From positions 1-64,000 of the forward strand of contig CALNVZ010001092.1 of the NCBI GenBank assembly GCA_940671915.1: a DNA stretch of 64,000 nt. Reading direction: 5' to 3'. Of the stretch, positions 34,386-46,625 are shown one piece after another. Made by a program: the position numbers and the translations under genes. Below the pieces are notes generated by a model, which saw only the letters and a list, made by a program, of their open reading frames with translations, was not told where the DNA came from and did not search any database. Position 1 is the stretch's first letter. The number at the start of each line of letters is the position of its first letter. The DNA is from Paracentrotus lividus. Taxonomy: Eukaryota; Echinodermata; Echinoidea; Camarodonta; Echinidae.

Positions 34386-37206
34386 CCATTTAGTCTATAA
34401 CGCAATACTTGTATTGAGTTTAATGTTTGTAAATGCTCATCCCCGTTAAAACTTATTATTTTCCCCACTCAAAAATTTCTGGCCACTTTGGCCGCTTTTT
34501 TGGTCAAAGGTATGTAAGCAGTAATTTTATGTCATTATTTTGATTCTAAATAGAATAAGATTTCAATCACTAAGCGTATATTGTACAATTGTATATAAAG
34601 AATAACAATCGTGTTATCGCCATGATGCTATAAGCACATCACAGTAAGAGTAAATTCCAAGCTCATCATACTAATTCAAGATGACCAATAGTGTAGTTTC
34701 CATAGCAACATGAATTCTATGTAATGACTTATGTTTCATATGACTTCATATACACATGTCCATGATCTGATGACGATTTGGAATATCGCAATTGAAGAAG
34801 AATGTCAAGAAAATGTATTTCAACAACTTTCAATGACTTGACCATTTTAGCAAAGCCAGTTATTATGTTGCTTGACATGTGTCATGAGCGAGTCCAGTGT
34901 CCTTAACCAATGCTCCAGCAATGCCTTCCTCTCAGGAAAGCATTTCAACCAGGCGGGGAGAATACATATCCTCCTGGAAACTAATTGATTAACTGGCAGC
35001 TAATGAATTTTAACGTTAAGGGTAAATGAGAGCCACAAATATTTGGTCAATATCTTGAAGGATGTCTATTGAGTCATCTCCATCTCCTGAAAGGATGGAA
35101 GAATGTGCCTACAATTTCTTCAAGTTGTCTTTGATCGTTAATGCCTAGACGCCTCGGTGGCAAACAAAGTTCTAATTGTATGATAAATTGCATGGACATG
35201 GTTGCATTATTTACTGGTCATTAGAGCCGTGAGAATCATGTTGATCTTTTCACATTCTTGATAGGAGAAACAACGTCTTCTTATGATGAGAACTGCTGCC
35301 ACAATAATTATTATGCTTGCCATTATGTGCCTGTATATACTATCCTGGGTCCTGTACATAGATACCACTCATCCTGGAATAGGGGACCAACTTATACGAG
35401 ATGGCTTATCTGTGTCTTAGAAGTTGTCATCGATTCGTTTGCAAGGCAGCTAGTTGACCAATCTGTGGACACCTCCATCATGGCTACTACAGGATCTCGA
35501 TGATCAAGCAGGGAATATCTCTACTAAAATCAGAGAGCAGGCTAGAAGCATTATTAGTCAGTCATCTTTTTGACTTGACAGAATCCTTCACTTAAATTAT
35601 AAGCAAGGGTCTTTCTAACCTTGAAGGGTATTTCATAGATTCCTGAAGGAATAAGTTTGTACCATTGCTCAAGAGGTTTAGCATGTCATTCTTCACATCA
35701 CCAGGCATCGTTTTATCATCTGCTAGAAAGCACAGTTCAGTATTATTGGTCAAAGACTCTTCAAGTGAACAACTCTGATGTCAATATCTTGCACTCGTTC
35801 AAGTCTCCATGGAACTTCTTGTCCTTGGACCTACGAAGTTCATGGCTTGGATCAAGACCATTCTCAAGAGAGCTGACTGTAAATGGAATTTCTAGTTACT
35901 CCCTGATTTTGGTGGAAGGATGAAATGATTGTTCGTCGAGAACACAAACAGACAACCCATGTATTATTCCAGGATGAGTGGTATCCCTGTACAGGACCCA
36001 AATATAAAGTATATACAAGCGCATAATGGCATGCTTCATTGTGGCAGTTTGCTTCAAAGAAGACATTGATTGTTTTTCCTATCATGAATGTGAACAGATC
36101 AACATGGTTTTACAGCTCTATTGAACAGCAAACACAGAGTCAACCACGTCCACTCATTTTATCCCAAACTGGATTTGCACCATGTTTGTCACACTAGGGT
36201 CTTTGCAGAAATGATCAAAGACAACCATGAAGGAGTTATAGACACTTTCTTCCAGGAGATGACTGGACATCCTTCAAGATCTTGACCAAAATGTCTGTAG
36301 CTTTCATTTGCCTCTTCACATTACAAGAAGACTTCAATATGTTTATCACGAACGATAAGTATTCAAGAGGACATGACTTCTCCACCCTAGTTGAAATGTT
36401 TTCCCGATAGAAAGGCATTGAGGACCTTGGTCATGTTGGTTTATAATACTGGACTCGCTCAGGACACATATCTAGCAACATGAAAACAGCCTTTGTTTTA
36501 ATGGTTAAGTCATAGATAACATTTTCATGACATTCTTCGTTAATTATTATATTCCTTGGGGATATTTCAAATCGTCAACAGATCATGCAGATATACAATT
36601 ATATGGTTATATGAAAATTAACTATATCACTATCTAGATTTCATGTTGCTATGGAAATCATATAATTACTGGTCAGCTTGGGTCAGCATGATCAGCTAGG
36701 AATTTTCTCTTTCTGTGTTTTGCTTACACGATCATGCATTTTACAGTTGTTATTCTTTGCATATAACAATACAGACTGAGTGATTGAAATTGTATTAAAA
36801 TAAAATAAAAAAATGACATAAGATTATTGCTTAACTTTTGACCCAAAAGTGGCCAAAATGACCAGACTTAATGTGTGCGACAAAATCAGTTTTAACGCGG
36901 ATTGGCATTAACAAACATTGAAATAAAGACAATTAGTGCATTGTAGACTAAATAATGGATTACTTGTATACACTTTGGCGGTTGTTGCAATTTTGGCCCA
37001 CATTGACCACTTGCATATAGGAATGGTCAGTGAGGGTCAAAGTGGTAAGAACCGCCATTACAATGATTAAATCACAGGAAATACCAAGGATTTTCAGGCT
37101 TGTCATATTTGTGCATGCCTTTTGTTGTGAAAGCAAATATTAAACTTTTTTTTTGGGTTCTTTTAATAGTTCATGGTCAGCATGCTAAGTAGGGTGGGAG
37201 AATGTG

Positions 37207-37208
<2 letters not shown>

Positions 37209-37237
<29 letters not shown>

Positions 37238-37238
37238 C
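37209..37238. repeat. TA microsatellite
   Basis: A (TA)n run in the right arm of the fold-back, absent from the left arm equivalent. Confidence 0.9.
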
Positions 37239-38823
37239 TGATGACCAGGATGATAAAAATGTCTGTAAAGTGCTTAAAGACACAGTCTAACTATGTTTTA
37301 GGCACTGCATTTGTTGTAAATTGTATTTTTATTTCATTTGGGCTAATGGTCAACCTTCAGCTAATCAGTGACCAATAAGTGACCAGAACCTTATGGGATA
37401 TAGGTTGAATAAGACCTCTATTTTTTAAATCAGCATCAATTGTTGCCACTTCTCCACCACAAGTCAACTCCTTAATAATGAAATGAGTTGAACGAAAGGA
37501 TAATACATCTATATGCACGTGTATACACTAATACGTATGTAATACATAGCCCTGTATAGCAAAATCCTGCAAAATGGCGAAATGGTCACTTTTGGTCAAA
37601 GTGGCCTAAATGACCAGGGCTGTCCAAATATTTTAGGAAAATGGTATGGGAGTATTGTTTTAGACCCAAGGAAGTTTTTTAAAATGGTTTGGAGGTGGGA
37701 AAACCATCACTTGGATGACTCTGATGGTCATTTTGGTCTAATTTTGGCCCCCAAAGTGATAAAAATGACAATTTTTGGCCGAATTGACCAAAATGACCCC
37801 TTTAGTGACCCACGGAGTCAATAAAACTACTTTTTCTAGAATCAGCGCACATTTTTACATCAGATAGGTTTTACAAATCCCATTTATCGGCAAAAATTAT
37901 AGAAATAAAATACCCTTGACCACAAGTGACCAAAATGGTCATTTTTGGACAAAAATTGGCCAAAATGGCCGAAGTGTCACGGGTACGGTCAGTAAGAGTG
38001 ACATTTTTGGAATCAGCGCAAAATTTTACTCTAGATAGGACCTTCAAACCTTCCCCAGCAAAAATGCTGATTAACGGCCCTTGGCTCCTAGGGTATGTGT
38101 ATTAAACATGTAGTCCAAATGCAAAAAAAGTATTTAAGGTAGAAGTATGAAACTTAGCAGGCTTATTTATTCTAATATACCTCAAATACATGCTAAGTTT
38201 CAGAAAATTTGGTCAAATGGGGAGGGTGGATTCGCCCCCACCCTCGGTGGTGAGATGACCAAAATAACCATTATGCCCATTGAAGGTTAAGACTATTTTT
38301 TTCATTTAATGAAGACACTCCTTGTGAATGTATATTTTTGAAAAGGAAATTTCATGAGCAATTCAAATATGTTGAAATATTAAGGGTCATTGGAACGGGG
38401 GACTTAAATAGGGGCACTGAATTAAAAATTTGGGGCCCTTCAAAAATAATTTAAAAATCCCCACATAAGATCTAACTACTTCACCCTGCGTTGTTATGAC
38501 TGCCATTTTTTACATCCTCAGGAAATTTCCTTTCAGAATATATATACTTTTGTAGGGAGAGGCTTAAAATGTTAAACGTTATGACACTTTGATCCTTAAA
38601 GGGGTAAGATTTTTTTAGATTTTTCAAAAGGTGGTGTAACATAAAAAGGGCGACTTGGGGGCGAGTTCCCAACGCATGGCTTTGTTGTTTACTTTTTAAA
38701 GCACAATGATGATTTTCGGAGACATTCCAACCATTTTATAGGTATTTAAATGGTCAACTGAATGAAAATCACTAAAATCATCTAAATATGCTAGGTGTTC
38801 TAATAATTTTGGCCACCACTGTA

Positions 38824-39228
38824 TACATGTATATATATATATAAACACAACACAAAAAGAAAGTTCCCCCTATTTCAGATATCAATAATTTTTGAACCAG
38901 GAGAACTTTAAAAAATCTAATTATATGTCCATGTAGGGAATTTAATTAGCCACAATCATGACAATGGGAGCGAATTTTAGGAAAAAATCATCAAGTCATG
39001 CTTCAGTGAGTAATGGTTGAATGCAAAAATGTCATTTTTTGAAGTTCGCAAGCCTAAAATGGCAACTTTGATCCAATGTTAACGGACCCATTTTCAAATG
39101 CAGTTCCTAGGTTTTACATGAAAAATTAAAATTTACATCCTTGAGAAATCCTAATTACATCCTTATCCAATGATTTACATTCAGATCTAATCTCGAATTT
39201 GAGAGATCATAATTCATGAATCCCAAAC
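38824..39228. other. Stretch without gene; possible repeat start
   Basis: AACACAAAAAGAAAGTTCCC near 38850 followed by TTTTTGAACCAGGAGAACTT resembles the start of a dispersed repeat (compare 11065). No ORF. Confidence 0.3.
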
Positions 39229-40400
39229 AAGGGCGTAGACACCGGGGGGGGGGGGGTCATCCCTAAATTCAAAAGTGGGGTATTGCATGTACAATCACCA
39301 ACCCCCCCCCCCCCCCCAACACACCCACACTTTTGCGGGTGATATGTATTTAATTAAAGCTGAAATGGCTTTCCACACTCCTTTTTCTCCCATGGAACTC
39401 TAACAATTTTCGCTCGCGCTAATTATGCTTATTATTTTTATTGTAGTAGTAAATCATTACTTTACTTGCCATTCAAAACAAAGGAATAAAAAGATATACA
39501 ATTATAGAAATAAAAGCTGCCCAGGACATATCTGAATAAGAGAACAAGCAGGGCATACATAAATAACATAGATTATGATATCATAACAAAATGAGACATA
39601 TATCACATTACTATACATGGAATCAATAACATTCAAATATATGTGAAAGTATAATTTTAATTGTATTAAAGAAGAGCTGCAATAAGAAAGAAAAAAAAAG
39701 GAACTAAATCTATCCGGAAACAAGGGTGAAATAGATAAACATATAGGAAGAGATAGAAGAATGGAGAGTGAGAAATAAAGGAAGAGGAAACAAATTATTA
39801 CTTAACTTCCAAGACATTATATAACTTCACGTAATTGCACAATTCTCAACTCAACTCGCCAATTTCAGGCATTTTTTTTGCGGTTTCTACCTTAAACATA
39901 CAATTATTATTATTATGGTTATTATTCTTACAATATATCATAAAATTAGGGGGTTCAAATTCTTGAAATTACATATAAACAGCGGTCATTTTTTTTATAT
40001 ATGTATATATTTTTCTTCACTTTTTGTTGGGCGATAATTCTAAATATCCATCGTCTGATAACCACATTATCTGCCCATCTGAATTAAGAGAAAATATTAT
40101 CATTATTATTATTATTATTATTATTAAAATCCAGATTAATTATTTATATTATCTATTATATTTTTAAACAACATAGCGTTTCACCTATTGGCAGTCATCA
40201 AACAAAAACAAATAGTCGGGATAATGCATTTACGCCAATTTCTGCATTCATTTCATGTCAAATTTTCGACGGATCTGCGTCTTCGTCAGGAATATAATTT
40301 TTGTAAATTATACAAGATTATGTTCATTTAGCCTCAAATCTTTCGGCTCGCATGTTACTTTAGATTTATGGAGATGAAATCGGGCTCAGGCCCCTATTTT
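39229..40400 (+). mobile_element. hAT-like element, partial copy (copy 1 of family)
   Basis: It begins CAAGGGCGTAGACACC and shares, in order, with the complete copy at 40774: a G run, GCATGTACAATCA, a C run, GGGTGATATGTATTT, CACACTCCTTTTTCT, AATTTTCGCTCGCGCT, an ATT-repeat then CCAGATTAATTATTT, and GAAATCGGGCTCAGGCCCCT. A stretch of about 650 bp (39440-40085) has no equivalent in the other copy. No right TIR was found, so the end is approximate. Confidence 0.5.
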
Positions 40401-40600
40401 TTTTAAAATTCTTCTCTCTCTCTCTCTCTCTCTTTTTCTCTCTATCCGGCTCTTTTTTTTCTTCTCTCCTTTTTTTTTTTTTGTTGTTGTCTTTTGCCCT
40501 TTTTCTCTTTGTCTTCTTACCCACCCCCTTTTTTCCCCTTTCTCTCCTTTCCCTCCTTTTCTCTCTCACTCTCTCTCTTCTATTTCTTTTCATCCTTTGC
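40400..40600. repeat. CT-rich low-complexity sequence
   Basis: (CT)n, T and C runs. The minus-strand frame of Arg/Lys/Glu repeats and the plus-strand Leu/Phe-rich frame are products of this composition. Confidence 0.85.
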
Positions 40601-40773
40601 AGAGCCCTTTTCCCCTATCCGGGACCAGTGCCCCGCATGGGTCCCCATCATAGTAGCATGATGATACTCAAGTATAAATCATAATATTGCCCCAATTTAT
40701 TAATGCTGCAGCAAACCAATGCCCGTTGTATTAATTACAACTTACGAGATCATGAATTTAGTATTCATTTGAG

Positions 40774-42021
40774 CAGGGGCGCAGACAGCGGGGGGGGGGA
40801 TGGGGGGAATGCATCCCCCAACTCAAAAGGTGGGGGGGATGGCATGTACAATCATCCCCCCCCCCACTTTTCACGGGTGATATGTATTTTTTTAAAGGCT
40901 GAAATGGGCTCTGCACACTCCTTTTTCTTCCACGGAGCTCTAAAAATTTTCGCTCGCGCTTCGCGCTCGCATATTATTATTATTATTATTATTATTATCA
41001 TTATTATTATCATTATTAAATCTAGATTAATTATTTCTATATCTATTATATATTTATTTATTATCTAGGCCTAGGTCTATACTTATTTTATTATTTCCAG
41101 AGAAATTATTTTGTTTTTCTTCCTAGAGTTCTATTTCTATTAGTCTATTTACCCTAATTTAATTGTATTCATACTTATAATTGTATTTTTAATATAATAA
41201 TATTTGCAGAGGTGTATCAGAGGTGTAGGCCTATGCAGCTCTCGGTATATTTTTGCAGAATAACCCCTTTGTGGATACGAAATCGGGCTCAGGCCCCTAA
41301 ATAGCTTTTTTTTTTTTTTCTTTTTTTTAGCTCGCCCTTTGCGCTCGCTTAGAGGAAATAAAAAGTTGGCACATAAACCCTTCTGGTACGGCATGTTTGT
41401 TTAATTTCTTATTTTTATTATACAAGCCTTGTATATTTGTTGAGGTAATTCGGCGCAACCCCCGAAGTCGGCCCTTTTTTGCCCCTTCTTTGTGTGTATA
41501 GATACAAAAAACACCTCTCGTTTACCTCAAAATTTTCCGCTCGCGCCACGCGCTCGCCTGGAATTGTATATTTGCTAAGGAAATTCGGCGCGCAACCCCC
41601 TAAATCGGCCCTTTTTTGGCCCTTCTTTGTGTATATAGATACAAAAAAACCTCTTGTTTACCTCAAAATTTTCCTCTCGCGCTTCGCGCTCGCATGGAAT
41701 CGTATATATTTGCTGAGGAAATTCGATACAACCCTCAAAATCGGCCTTTTTTGCCCCTTCTTTGTGTGTATAGATACAAAGAAAAAACACAGGCGTCTCG
41801 TTTACCTCCAAATTTTTCGCTCGCGCTTCGCCCTCGCATGAAATCATATATGCTGAGTAAATTCGGCGCAACCCCCACCCCCCCCAGCGACATTTTTTGC
41901 CCCTTCTTTGGGTGTATAGATACAAAAAACAACTTTCGTTTACCTCAAAATTTTGGGCAATATGAGTCTCTGGACCACGAATCATCCCCCCCCCACATTC
42001 GAGGACCTGTCTACGCCACTG
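40774..42021 (+). mobile_element. hAT-like non-autonomous element, complete, 8-bp duplication
   Basis: The ends CAGGGGCGCAGACAG and CTGTCTACGCCACTG are imperfect inverted copies (13 of 15 bases match) and the element is flanked by an exact 8-bp duplication CATTTGAG (40766-40773, 42022-42029), the length typical of hAT transposons. The interior holds G and C runs, an ATT microsatellite (40972-41020) and a 137-bp tandem repeat whose units carry GCTCGCGCTTCGCGCTCGC. No transposase ORF; long minus-strand frames here run through the tandem repeat and are spurious. Confidence 0.85.
41446..41960 (+). repeat. Tandem repeat, about 137 bp, nearly four units
   Basis: Each unit runs AATTCGGCGCAACCCCC, GGCCCTTTTTTGCCCCTTC, TGTGTATAGATACAAAAAA, CGTTTACCTCAAAATTTT and GCTCGCGCTTCGCGCTCGC. 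Units start near 41446, 41581, 41721 and 41860; the last lacks the palindromic end. The open frames across them are by-products of the repeat. Confidence 0.9.
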
Positions 42022-42099
42022 CATTTGAGACATTTCCATCATAAATTTTGTCAATTTTTGACGCAAACATCCTAATGAACAAAATATGCGATATAAGAA

Positions 42100-42292
42100 A
42101 AACTCGTGGACCGAGGCCTCGTGGGACCGAGGACTCGTGGGACCGAGTACTCGTGGGATCGAGGACTCGTGGGACCGAGTACTCGTGGGACCGAGGACTC
42201 GTGGGAAAAATACTCGGCCTCGTGGGACCAAGGACTCGTGGGACCGAGGATTCGTGGGGTCGAGGACTCGTGGGTCCGAGGACTCGTGGGAA
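42100..42292 (+). repeat. Minisatellite, 16-bp unit, about 12 copies
   Basis: The unit is GGACTCGTGGGACCGA with point variants (GTACTC, GATTCG, GGATCGA). It lies 70 bp beyond the hAT-like element. There is no CRISPR-like spacer structure. Confidence 0.95.
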
Positions 42293-42319
42293 GACCCCAT
42301 TCAAAGTTATGACATTAAG

Positions 42320-42909
42320 CACGTGGGCCCTTATTCACAAAGTTGTCCTAAAGTTAAGCCGAGCTTAAATCTGTGGTTTACTATAAATAGCAAAATGGGA
42401 TACAAATGCGTCTACGTTGCATTGTTCCTAATGCGGCGGTCACAACTCGCCGTACCTTCGACGTGCAACTCCCTACGATGGATTTCGTAGAAAATTCGTG
42501 CAGCGGAGGTACCTCGCAGGTACAATGCATGTACGACATGCAGGAAGTTTTTTACAATACCCTTACTACAGAAACGCAGGAATCGCAGAAGTTGACCCAG
42601 GACCTGTGCGTGCATTGCACATGCAACGCAGGCTACGTTGATGGCACGTGCCCCGTAGCCTACGACGAGTTGTGACCGCTGCATTACACATTTACTGGAT
42701 TCTGAAATCGCGCTTTTGTAGTTAGGGAAACCTTTGTACTTTGTATCATTTGTACCATTCCCATGTAGTTTTTAAAATTTTCAGTACCAACAATTCTGAT
42801 AAATCTATCATTTACTTTTAAAGATTTATATCCCATATTGCTAGTAATAATTAAACCACAGATATGAGCTTGGCTCAACTTTAGGACATTTTTGTGAATA
42901 CGGGCCGTG
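42320..42909. mobile_element. hAT-like MITE with nested smaller MITE
   Basis: Inverted ends of about 85 bp: CACGTGGGCCCTTATTCAC at left against CACGGCCCGTATTCAC read from the right, both continuing through TGTCCTAAAGTTNAGCC. Flanks ACATTAAG and ACCTTAAA match at 6 of 8 positions, suggesting a decayed 8-bp duplication. No ORF of its own. Confidence 0.65.
42430..42685. mobile_element. Nested MITE of about 256 bp
   Basis: The ends AATGCGGCGGTCACAACTCG and CGAGTTGTGACCGCTGCATT are inverted copies with one mismatch. GC-rich relative to its surroundings. The 89-90-codon frames on each strand across it lack a homologous look and follow from its composition. Confidence 0.7.
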
Positions 42910-43747
42910 ACCTTAAAACAATTACATTTTGCCTATTAACTGTGCTTACTGAAGCATGAAATGACGTGAATTCAATATATAAGATATTATGATTTATCCA
43001 TGTTTCTTTCCTGATGACATAGTAACAAGGTATTCAAACAACCTGTTATAAAAGAATGAACTACAATGCATGGAATCAAGTTTGCACACATTAGTTGTTG
43101 TTTTGTCAGGCAAGTCTCAGGCAAGCTTTCAGGTTGTCAAAAACAACCTTTGTTTAAAAAGTATGCATAAAATTATAATAACTTAGTAAACTAGTCTATT
43201 CGACTCACCTTATTTAAAATATTGATTTAGGGCCAATTTATGTTTTTGTGTTGTGTTTATATAAAAGAAGAAAGGACATTTTCCTTATACGAACATCCAC
43301 GAAAGAGCACTTGAGAATAAAGTGTTATGATTAAATTTAGAGATAGGGTACATGCAGGTAATATGAGCCAGCAGGTAATATGGGCCACCTGAAGCAAATC
43401 ATGTCGTGACCGTCGACCGGTGACCGGTGATAATGTTGTTCATATGAACTGTATACGAAAATCTATCATCGTGAGAGCATCTAATGCCGAAATTTCTCTG
43501 AGAAAATTGCTGAAAACCAACAAGGTAGGTAAAACTTACGGCAAATTTGTACCCTGATGTAAAATTTGATATTTCACAGAATGTGATGGTGAAAGCGTGT
43601 TTGAGGGGGTAACCTCAACTGTATATTTAGTAAGCTTATAGTTTCATTTTGATCATACTAGCGTGCACAAGTCAATTTGTTGTAGTGAAGGGGTGCTATG
43701 TGGCATTGAATGCTTGCCTGACATAGCAACATCAGTACAGGTAATAT
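42910..43747. other. Stretch without gene
   Basis: Contains GGTACATGCAGGTAATATGA and a partial repeat AGCAGGTAATATGGGCC (43347-43390), also seen at 29467, and GACCGGTGACCGGTGA near 43418. The last words before the fold-back (CAGGTAATAT) match this repeated phrase. Confidence 0.4.
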
Positions 43748-45919
43748 TAGGTGAGCGGCAAGAGGCCAAATTTTGAGACTTTAATGCACCTGACTGGATT
43801 AAAGCAACAAGATACCTTATTTCAAAGGAAATTTTCTGAATTTTTCGAAAATGAGCATAAAAATTGCCGCATCTTGTAGCATCACCATGGAAACTAGCTT
43901 CGAATAGGCCACGCCCATTTTTATGACAAAAATCATGAAAATTAAAGTATGGGTCATTCAATTGGCCGTGTAAAATTTTTGGACATTGTTTGGGCTTGCC
44001 CTATGTTGAAACCAATAATAAAAATAAAATATAACTGAAAATTCCTCAATTACAATTCTATAAAAAATTGAATTAAAATCAAAATCAATTTTGTTGCCTA
44101 GCAACAGATTTTTGCATAGCAACCATTTACCCACCTGCACAAATGTTGAAATTTCCTATTCCAAATGCAATTTCTATGTTTTTAAAGTTATAAAATCAAA
44201 TTAATTTAGTTTTATTGGTGTAAATATGTTGATATGGATTGTAGAGGGATGACACAAAATATAAAAAACATACAAACAATGAATTGTAACGCAAATTATT
44301 GTTAAACAAACCCTTGTCATCATGAAAATATGTCAAATCTACGGTAAATCTGTATATATTCACTTGTATTTAACTCTATTCTGTATACACAGGGTTAAAA
44401 GGGTGCAAAATGAAGGTGTATATAAAGAAACAAACCACGATAACCCTTTACCTTAAAAAAAACCTTAAAAAAATACTTCAAATATTACATTTCTAAGCAT
44501 CAATGGTGAACACTATGTTGCCTAGCAACCACTTTTTACCTAGCAACCATGTCTGTAAAAATCTTATTTAGAGCATTAAACCAGTTTGTACTGGTATATA
44601 TTGAAAGAAACCAAACATAAGTCCACTAACCTTATAAAAACTAATATATGACACATTTCTATGCATCCATGGTGAACATTATGTTGCCTAGCAACCACAT
44701 TTTACCTAGCAACCATGTCTGTAAATCACTTTTAGAGCTTTAAACCAGTTTGAACTTGCGTTATTTTGTTGTGGTTTTCTATAAACAGGACCCCAAAAGT
44801 TACAACCGTAACACTTTAATCCATTGTATCAAATTGATTGAAATTGTCATCATTAACAAAAAACATTTTACCTAGCAACTACCCCTCTAGATCATGCTTA
44901 AAGCTTTTAAGCAGTTTAAATTTAATATTCTGTCAGAGTATTTTATTATTTAAATAGTAGCTGCTACCCTATGTATACTATTATTTATTTGATTGGAATC
45001 ACAAAGTTTTGTTATTGAGGAATTCGAAGAGATTTTCACAGCAACAACCTCATTTTGCCTAGCAACCGCACCTCTGTGGCATGTTTAAACCTTTAAGGCA
45101 GTATAAACTTGGTTATCTTGTCGGCATCTTTTATTATTTAAAGAGTAAGCCCTATCCCTAAATTATATACTTTTGTCATGTTAAAACCTCATATAATAAA
45201 TTGCTTAGAAATTCACCTAGCAACCTCATATCTATATCATGCTTGAAATTCTTTAAGCAATTATTGGTTATTTAGTAGGCATCTTGTCATTATTTACAGT
45301 AGGCCCTAAACTTTATACCTAACTATTTCTGCGGTGTTATAATCTCATTTGATAATTTGAGTGGAAATCAAACATTTTGGTGATGAAGAATTAACATAAA
45401 AATAAATATTCTACAGAAATATTTTAGCTTTTAAGCAGTTTAAACAGCGATTCTGTTGGTAATTTATATTCTCTCAACAGTACGCTCATACCCTAAATAC
45501 TCCTATAGTAATATTTCTACCTCTTATCATATTTAATTCAATTGGAATTTTTGTTGTTGAAGAATAAGAAGGAATTTCCATAGCAACATAATATATTTTA
45601 CCCAGCAACAACAAACATATTTTATACAAATCACACAACTTTTGCCTGATAATATGGTCTGAAGTGGACCATCCGGACCGATGGTTCTAGAATATCTCTC
45701 CCAGAGGACAACTTAAAGGCGCGATCACAAACCTAGTTCCGGGGCCCAGATGACGTATAGCATAAGTCGATTTCACAATTTTTGTATGAGCTGCACGCAA
45801 TCTTTTTCCATAGGATAGCTCCGGACCCTTTACAAATTAATTGCTTAAAATCGGCCTTGAACATAGACTAATATATCCTAGTTTGGTTCATTTAAATTAA
45901 GAATTTTGATTTCGGTATC

Positions 45920-45990
45920 AGCAATAACAGCCGAGTGGCATGAAGCACAGATTCTCATTCAGAGGACTGTAGCTCGATCCCCTAGAATTT
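45920..45990 (+). tRNA. tRNA-like sequence (degenerate)
   Basis: CAGCCGAGTGG (45928-45938) is a good Ser/Leu-type A box and AGCTCGATCCCC (45971-45982) a recognisable B box, but the spacing is short for an intact tRNA of that type and the ends do not pair. Probably a tRNA-derived remnant in the fold-back loop. Confidence 0.4.
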
Positions 45991-46139
45991 TTTCCATTTT
46001 TTTTTGTTTAATTTATGTAAGCAAACCTGTTTAACAAAACATCTGAATCTGAAACAAACAAAGAAACAAACAAACATTCAATAATAATAAATTAATGAAC
46101 AAAATAAATTGCAGGACATAGTTTAGCTTGTACATAATG

Positions 46140-46560
46140 ATCAGAAGCCATTAAGGGGCCCTGGAGGGGGTAGCAGGAGAGTCGCACGGGAACCGTATCG
46201 AAAGAGGCCCATCGATATTTTATTTCGAGAACTGACTGAAAAAACCGACGGAGCCCGCCTGGTTACCGGCAGCGACCCGTCAGGCTACCGGTAGGACCTC
46301 GCTCGGGTCCTTTTGGTGACTCCACGGGTTTCCTACGGCCTACCGGGTTCAGAAAAACGCCGGGGAAATCGAGAGCATGCAGTAGGTCTTCCCAGTTCCC
46401 CATACATTTATAGCATGACTACTGGAAAATATTCCATTGTGCATATAAAATCGTAAGGGAGCCGGCCGGGAACCGTACGTAATGGTCAAAATGTCTTTTC
46501 CTACTCACCGTACGGGCCCCGGAATCAAAGATTTGGGGTTAAAGGGATAAAGACAATAGC
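46140..46560. other. GC-richer unique stretch in the fold-back loop
   Basis: Contains a repeated phrase CGGGAACCGTA (near 46188 and 46468) and several ACCGG/CCGGT words. No open frame of note. Confidence 0.4.
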
Positions 46561-46625
46561 TGGTCTCTATCAAAGTCGCTCTATGGGCCCCAAGCACGAA
46601 CTATGATCGAGGCATAAGACACATC

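Larger units (their letters stand above)
30903..38093. mobile_element. Giant fold-back element, 7.2 kb, TA duplication
   Basis: It starts CCCTAGGAGCCAAGGGCC and ends with the reverse complement, flanked by TA on each side. The outer 290 bp of the arms differ at only about four positions. Pairing continues inward: 31200-31300 with 37560-37660, 33720-34440 with 36900-37520, 34690-34750 with 36630-36670, and 35240-35390 with 35960-36110. The centre lies near 35700. Motifs such as GGCCAAAATGGTCA and CCGCCAAAGTGGAT recur along the arms. The arms differ by indels, chiefly 31302-33443 (left only) and about 37660-37790 (right only). No transposase frame is seen. Short frames near the centre (35258-35503, 36236-36418 minus) are unrecognised and are copies of each other's strand. 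Confidence 0.8.
30662..38821. mobile_element. Tc1/mariner-like element (copy 2), split by a 7.2-kb fold-back
   Basis: The ends CAGTGGTGGCCAAAATTAT and ATTTTGGCCACCACTG are flanked by TA (30660-30661, 38822-38823). Removing 30903-38093 leaves about 0.97 kb that is colinear with copy 1 and has no LINE or array element B, so it supplies the empty sites for both. No transposase ORF. Confidence 0.85.

Noticed and set aside
40366..40593. Arg/Lys/Glu-rich minus-strand frame
   Set aside because: Encoded by a CT-rich simple-sequence stretch; low complexity only.
42100..42292. CRISPR-like regular repeats
   Set aside because: Units are head-to-tail 16-mers without spacers in animal-type DNA; this is a minisatellite. 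The same holds for 22058-22433 and 46626-47160.
41575..42300. 241-codon minus-strand open frame
   Set aside because: It runs through the 16-bp minisatellite and the 137-bp tandem repeat; the peptide is a repeat of SRVLGPT-like and FFLYTQRRG-like units, with no domain.
42406..42684. 89- and 90-codon frames on both strands
   Set aside because: Both are contained in the GC-rich nested MITE and its flanks; Cys-rich appearance comes from repeated GCA/TGC words.
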